A DNA stretch of 64,000 nucleotides from assembly GCA_027186245.1 (NCBI GenBank), contig CP114481.1, forward strand, positions 28,799,501-28,863,500, read 5' to 3'. Shown piece after piece: positions 60,372 to 64,000 of the stretch. A model generated the notes under the pieces. It was not told where the DNA came from. It was given only the letters and a program-made list of their open reading frames with translations, and made no database searches. Position numbers and translations under genes: made by a program. The first letter of the stretch is position 1. Every line of letters starts with the position of its first letter. The stretch comes from Coriaria nepalensis (Eukaryota > Streptophyta > Magnoliopsida > Cucurbitales > Coriariaceae).

Positions 60372-63300
60372 AAATGATTTTAAGGTTAGACTAAAGCACA
60401 CTTTCCTTGCAATGATCATTTGAAAGTTATGCACAAAACTTGCGTTTGAAGTGCGAAAATAGAATTCGTTCGAATTGCATTGAAATAAGTTATTGACTTA
60501 ATATGACTCATTCAAATGATTTTAAGGTTAAACTAATGCACACTTTCGTTGCAATGATCATTTGAAAGTTATCCACGAAACTTCTATTTGAAGTGTGAAA
60601 ATAGAATTCGTTCGAATTGCTTTGAAATAGGTTATTGACTTGAAATGACTCATTCAAATGATTTTAAGGTTAAACTAATGCACACTTTCCTTGCAATAAT
60701 CGTTTGAAAGTTATGCACAAAACTTGCATTTGAAGTGCGAAAATAGAATTCTTTCGAATTGCTTGGAAATAAGTTATTGACTTTAAATGACTCATTCAAA
60801 TGATTTTAAGGTTAAACTAATGCACACTTTCCTTGCGTTGATCATTTGCAAGTTATGCACAAAACTTGTTTTCGGAGTGCGAAAATAGAATTCGTTCGAA
60901 TTGCTTTGAAATATGTTATTGACTTGAATTGACTCATTCAAATTATTTTAAGGTTAGACTAAAGCACACTTTCCTTGCAATGATCATTTGAAAGTTATGC
61001 ACAAAACTTGCGTTTGAAGTGCGGAAATAGAATTCATTCGAATTGCATTGAAATAAGTTATTGACTTAATATGACTCATTCAAATGATTTTAAGGTTAAG
61101 CTAATGCACACATTCGTTGCAATGATCATTTGAAAGTTATCCACGAAACTTCTATTTCAAGTGTGAAAATAGAATTCGTTCGAATTGCTTCGAAATAAGT
61201 TATTGACTTGAAATGACTCATTCAAATGATTTTAAGGTTAAACTAATGCACACTTTCCTAGCATTGATCATTTGCAAGTTATGCACAAAACTTGTTTTCG
61301 AATTGCAAAAATAGAATTCGTTCGAATTGCTTGGAAATAAGTTATTGACTTTAAATGACTCATTCAAATGATTGTAAGGTTAAACTAATGCACACTTTCC
61401 TTGCGTTGATTATTTGCAAGTTATGCAGAAAACTTGCGTTTGAAGTGCGAAAATAGAATTCGTTCGGATTGCATTGAAATAAGTTATTGACTTAATATGA
61501 CTCATTCAAATGATTTTAAGGTTAAACTAATGGACACTTTCGTTGCAATGATCATTTGAAAGTTATCCCCGAAACTTCTGTTTGAAGTGTGAAAAAAGAA
61601 TTCGTTGGAACTGCTTTGAAATAAGATATTGACTTGAAATCACTAATTGAAATGATTTTAAAGTTAAACGAATGCATACTTTCCTCGCATTGATTATTTG
61701 CAAGTTATGCAGAAAACTTGTTTTCGAAGTTTGAAAATAGAATTCGTTCGAATTGCTTTGAAATAAGATATTGACTTGAAATCACTAATTGAAATGATTT
61801 TAAAGTTAAACGAATGCATACATTCCTTGCATTGATCATTTGCAAGTTATGCACAAAACTTGTTTTTGAAGTGCTAAAATAGAATTCTTTCGAATTGCTT
61901 TGAAATATGTTATTAACTTAAAATAACTCATTCAAATGATTCAAAGGTTAGACTAAAGCACATTTTCCTTTCAATGATCATTTGAAAGTTATGCACAAAA
62001 CTTGCGTTTGAAGTGCGAAAATAGAATTCGTTCGAATAGCATTGAAATAAGTTATTGACTTAATATGACTCATTCAAATGATTTTAAGGTTAAACTAATG
62101 GACACTTTCGTTGCAATGATCATTTGAAAGTTATCCACGAAACTTCTGTTTGAAGTGTGAAAAAAGAATTCGTTGGAACTCCTTTGAAATAAGATATTGA
62201 CTTGAAATCACTAATTGAAATGATTTTAAAGTTAAACGAATGCACACTTTCCTTTCATTGATTATTTGCAAGTTATGCGCAAAACTTGTTTTCGAAGTGC
62301 GAAAATAGAATTCGTTCGAATTGCTTTGAAATAAGTTATTGACTTGAAATGACTCATTCAAATGATTTTAAGGTTAAACTAATGCACACTTTCCTTGCAT
62401 TGATCATTTGCAAGTTATGAACAAAACTTGGTTTCGAAGTGCGAAAATAGAAGTCGTTCGAATTGCTTTGAAATATTTTATTGACTTGAAATGATTCGTT
62501 GAAATGATTTTAAGGTTAAACTAATGGACACTTTCGTTGCAATGATCATTTGAAAGTTATCCACGAAGCTTCTGTTTGAAGTGTGAAAAAAGAATTCGTT
62601 TGAACTGCTTTGAAATAAGATATTGACTTGAAATCACTAATTGAAATGATTTTAAAGTTAAACGAATGCATACTTTCCTTGCATTGATTATTTGCAAGTT
62701 ATGCAAAAAACTTGTTTTCGAAGTTTGAAAATAGAATTCGTTCGAATTGCTTTGAAATAAGATATTGACTTGAAATCACTAATGGAAATGATTTTAAAGT
62801 TAAACGAATGCATACATTCCTTGCATTGATCATTTGCAAGTTATGCACAAAACTTGTTTTTGAAGTCCGAAAATAGAATTCGTTCGAATTGCTTTGAAAT
62901 ATGTTATTGACTTAAAATAACTCATTCAAATGATTCAAAGGTTAGACTCAAGCACATTTTCCTTTCAATGATCATTTGAAAGTTATGCACAAAACTTGCG
63001 TTTGAAGTGCGAAAATAGAATTCGTTCGAATAGCATTGAAATAAGTTATTGACTTAATATGACTCATTCAAATGATTTTAAGGTTAAACTAATGGACACT
63101 TTCGTTGCAATGATCATTTGAAAGTTATCCACGAAACTTCTGTTTGAAGTGTGAAAAAAGAATTCTTTGGAACTACTTTGAAATAAGATATTGACTTGAA
63201 ATCACTAATTGAAATGATTTTGAAGTTAAAAGAATACATACATTCCATGCATTGATTATTTGCAAGTTATGCACAAAACTTGTTTTCGAAGTGCGAAAAT

Positions 63301-64000
63301 AAATTCGTTCGAATCGCTTTGAAATAAGTTATTGACTTGAACTGACTCATTCAAATGATTTTAAGGTTAAAGTAATTCACACTTTCGTTGCAATGATCAT
63401 TTGAAAGTTATCCACGAAACTTCTGTTTGAAGTGTGAAAATAGAATTCGTTCGAATTGCTTTGAAATAAGATATTGACTTGAAATCACTAATTGAAATGA
63501 TTTTAAAGTTAAACGAATGCATACATTCCTTGCATTGATCATTTGCAAGTTATGCACAAAACTTGTTTTCGAAGTGCGAAAATAGAATTCGTTCGAATTG
63601 CTTTGAAATATGTTAATGACTTGAAATGACTCATTCAAATGATTTTAAGGTTAGACTAAAGCATATTTTCCTTGCAATGATCATTTGAGAGTTCTGCACA
63701 AAACTTGCGTTTGAAGTGCGAAAATAGAATTTGTTCGAATTGCTTTGAAATATGTTATTCACTTGAAATGACTCATTGAAATGATTTTAAGGTTAGACTA
63801 AAGCACACTTTCCTTGCAATGATCATTTGAAAGTTATGCACAAAACTTGCATTTGAAGTGCGAAAATAGAATTCGTTCGAATTGCATTGAAATAAGTTAT
63901 TGACTTAATATGACTCAGTCAAATGATTTTAAGGTTAAACTAATGCACACTTTCGTTGCAATGATCATTTGAAAGTTATCCACGAAACTTCTGTTTGAAG
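60372..64000 (+). repeat. HOR block: 7-mer, spacing 994 bp
   Basis: Markers TTCGAATAGCATTG (AATAGC at 62,035 and 63,029), ATGATTCAAAGGTTAGAC and TTTTCCTTTCAATGATC repeat at 994 bp (7 x 142). A consecutive run of two B-like monomers (for example at about 61,561 and 61,703) occurs in each copy, unlike elsewhere. One base is missing in GAAAATAAATTCG near 63,299. The window ends 27 bases into a class B monomer. Confidence 0.8.
63832..63973 (+). repeat. Representative class A monomer (subtype A1)
   Basis: A full 142-bp monomer cut at the AGTTA landmark. Class A diagnostics are TATGCACAAAACTTG directly after the landmark, GAATTGC after the EcoRI site, and TAATGCACACTTTC near the end. The A1 subtype adds GCATTGAAATAAG and CTTAATATGAC, and ends with CTTTCGTTGCAATGATC or a close variant. 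A1 is the subtype that usually lies immediately upstream of a class B monomer, as it does here: the next monomer, starting at 63,974, opens with TATCCACGAAACTTCTG and is class B. Confidence 0.9.

Larger units (their letters stand above)
1..64000 (+). repeat. 142-bp tandem satellite array, whole window
   Basis: Seen: the landmark AGTTA recurs at 14, 156, 298, 440 and onward to 63,974, spaced 142 bp, all in one orientation. From 14 to 63,974 there are 452 monomer steps with a net loss of 224 bp, fully explained by a few visible deletions and single-base indels. One monomer counted base by base has 43 G or C of 142 (30%). Most monomers contain one GAATTC. Bases 1-13 are a partial monomer and 63,974-64,000 begin another. 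No unique sequence interrupts the array. Inference: a eukaryotic centromeric, pericentromeric or other heterochromatic satellite; function cannot be read from sequence. Host unknown. Confidence 0.98.

Noticed and set aside
1517..63638. About 37 small minus-strand open reading frames of 68-95 codons with very similar products
   Set aside because: They are frames through the satellite itself. Those whose starts I checked mostly open with TTG or GTG rather than ATG, they recur at HOR spacing, end at stops inside the repeat, and have no promoter, domain or codon signature. No genes were annotated.
1..64000. CRISPR array
   Set aside because: The repeat is 142 bp of continuous similar sequence with no short direct repeat separated by unique spacers, and no cas genes are present.
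1..64000. Inverted segments or telomere-type short repeats
   Set aside because: Every monomer read on the plus strand in the same orientation; no head-to-head junction and no TTAGGG- or TTTAGGG-like runs were seen.
1..64000. Bacterial or phage origin of the window
   Set aside because: 64 kb without a gene, made wholly of a 142-bp satellite with higher-order repeats, is not compatible with a prokaryotic or phage genome segment.

Overview
The whole 64,000-base window is one tandem satellite DNA array. The repeat unit is 142 bp, about 30% GC (43 of 142 bases in the monomer counted), always in the same orientation. The window begins and ends inside monomers, so neither array edge is present. I saw no protein-coding gene, RNA gene, transposon, inversion or single-copy DNA. 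This is the architecture of a eukaryotic (peri)centromeric or heterochromatic satellite. I cannot name the host from sequence alone. A one-site-per-monomer EcoRI satellite of 142 bp has been reported from the beetle Tenebrio molitor, so that is an obvious comparison, but I cannot confirm identity, and a plant or another invertebrate is equally possible.

Monomer phase was followed using the landmark AGTTA, first at base 14 and last at base 63,974. The distance of 63,960 bp equals 452 x 142 minus 224. Every missing base can be assigned to indels seen by eye: deletions of 63 plus 1, 68, 68, 18 and 4 bp, and about a dozen and a half single-base indels. The length of the unit is therefore held very tightly.

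There are two monomer classes. Class A carries TATGCACAAAACTTG after the landmark and has several subtypes (A1 with CTTAATATGAC, A2 with CTTGTTTTCG, and others). Class B carries TATCCACGAAACTTCT, GAACTGC, AATCACTAATTG and AAACGAATGCATAC. B usually sits between an A1 and an A2 monomer, and A/B chimeras of both polarities exist. Each monomer has an EcoRI site inside a short dyad, a 10-bp palindrome (AATGATCATT), and a 6-7 bp inverted repeat around TATGCACAA.

Layout by higher-order repeat (HOR): 1-3.4 kb, 14-mer; 3.4-7.0 kb, 11-mer with a 2-mer expansion; 7.0-8.65 kb, displaced copy of the first block; 8.65-9.8 kb, 6-mer; 9.8-16.55 kb, three copies of a 16-mer (2,272 bp); 16.55-17.8 kb, 5-mer; 17.8-20.5 kb, weak order; 20.5-22.3 kb, 4-mer; 22.3-26.0 kb, 6-mer and 8-mer; 26.0-27.7 kb, 8-mer carrying a truncated monomer; 27.6-28.07 kb, three near-identical single monomers; 28.1-30.9 kb, weak order; 30.9-41.2 kb, nested 22-, 15-, 7- and 4-mer duplications; 41.2-44.9 kb, a block resembling 16.6-17.8 kb; 44.9-56.0 kb, a nearly perfect 39-mer (5,538 bp) tandem duplication; 56.0-64.0 kb, 3-, 5- and 7-mer local HORs. 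The pattern fits repeated, mostly in-register unequal exchange or break-induced copying rather than one stable HOR. No new enzyme-based system is present; the interest lies in the array architecture.
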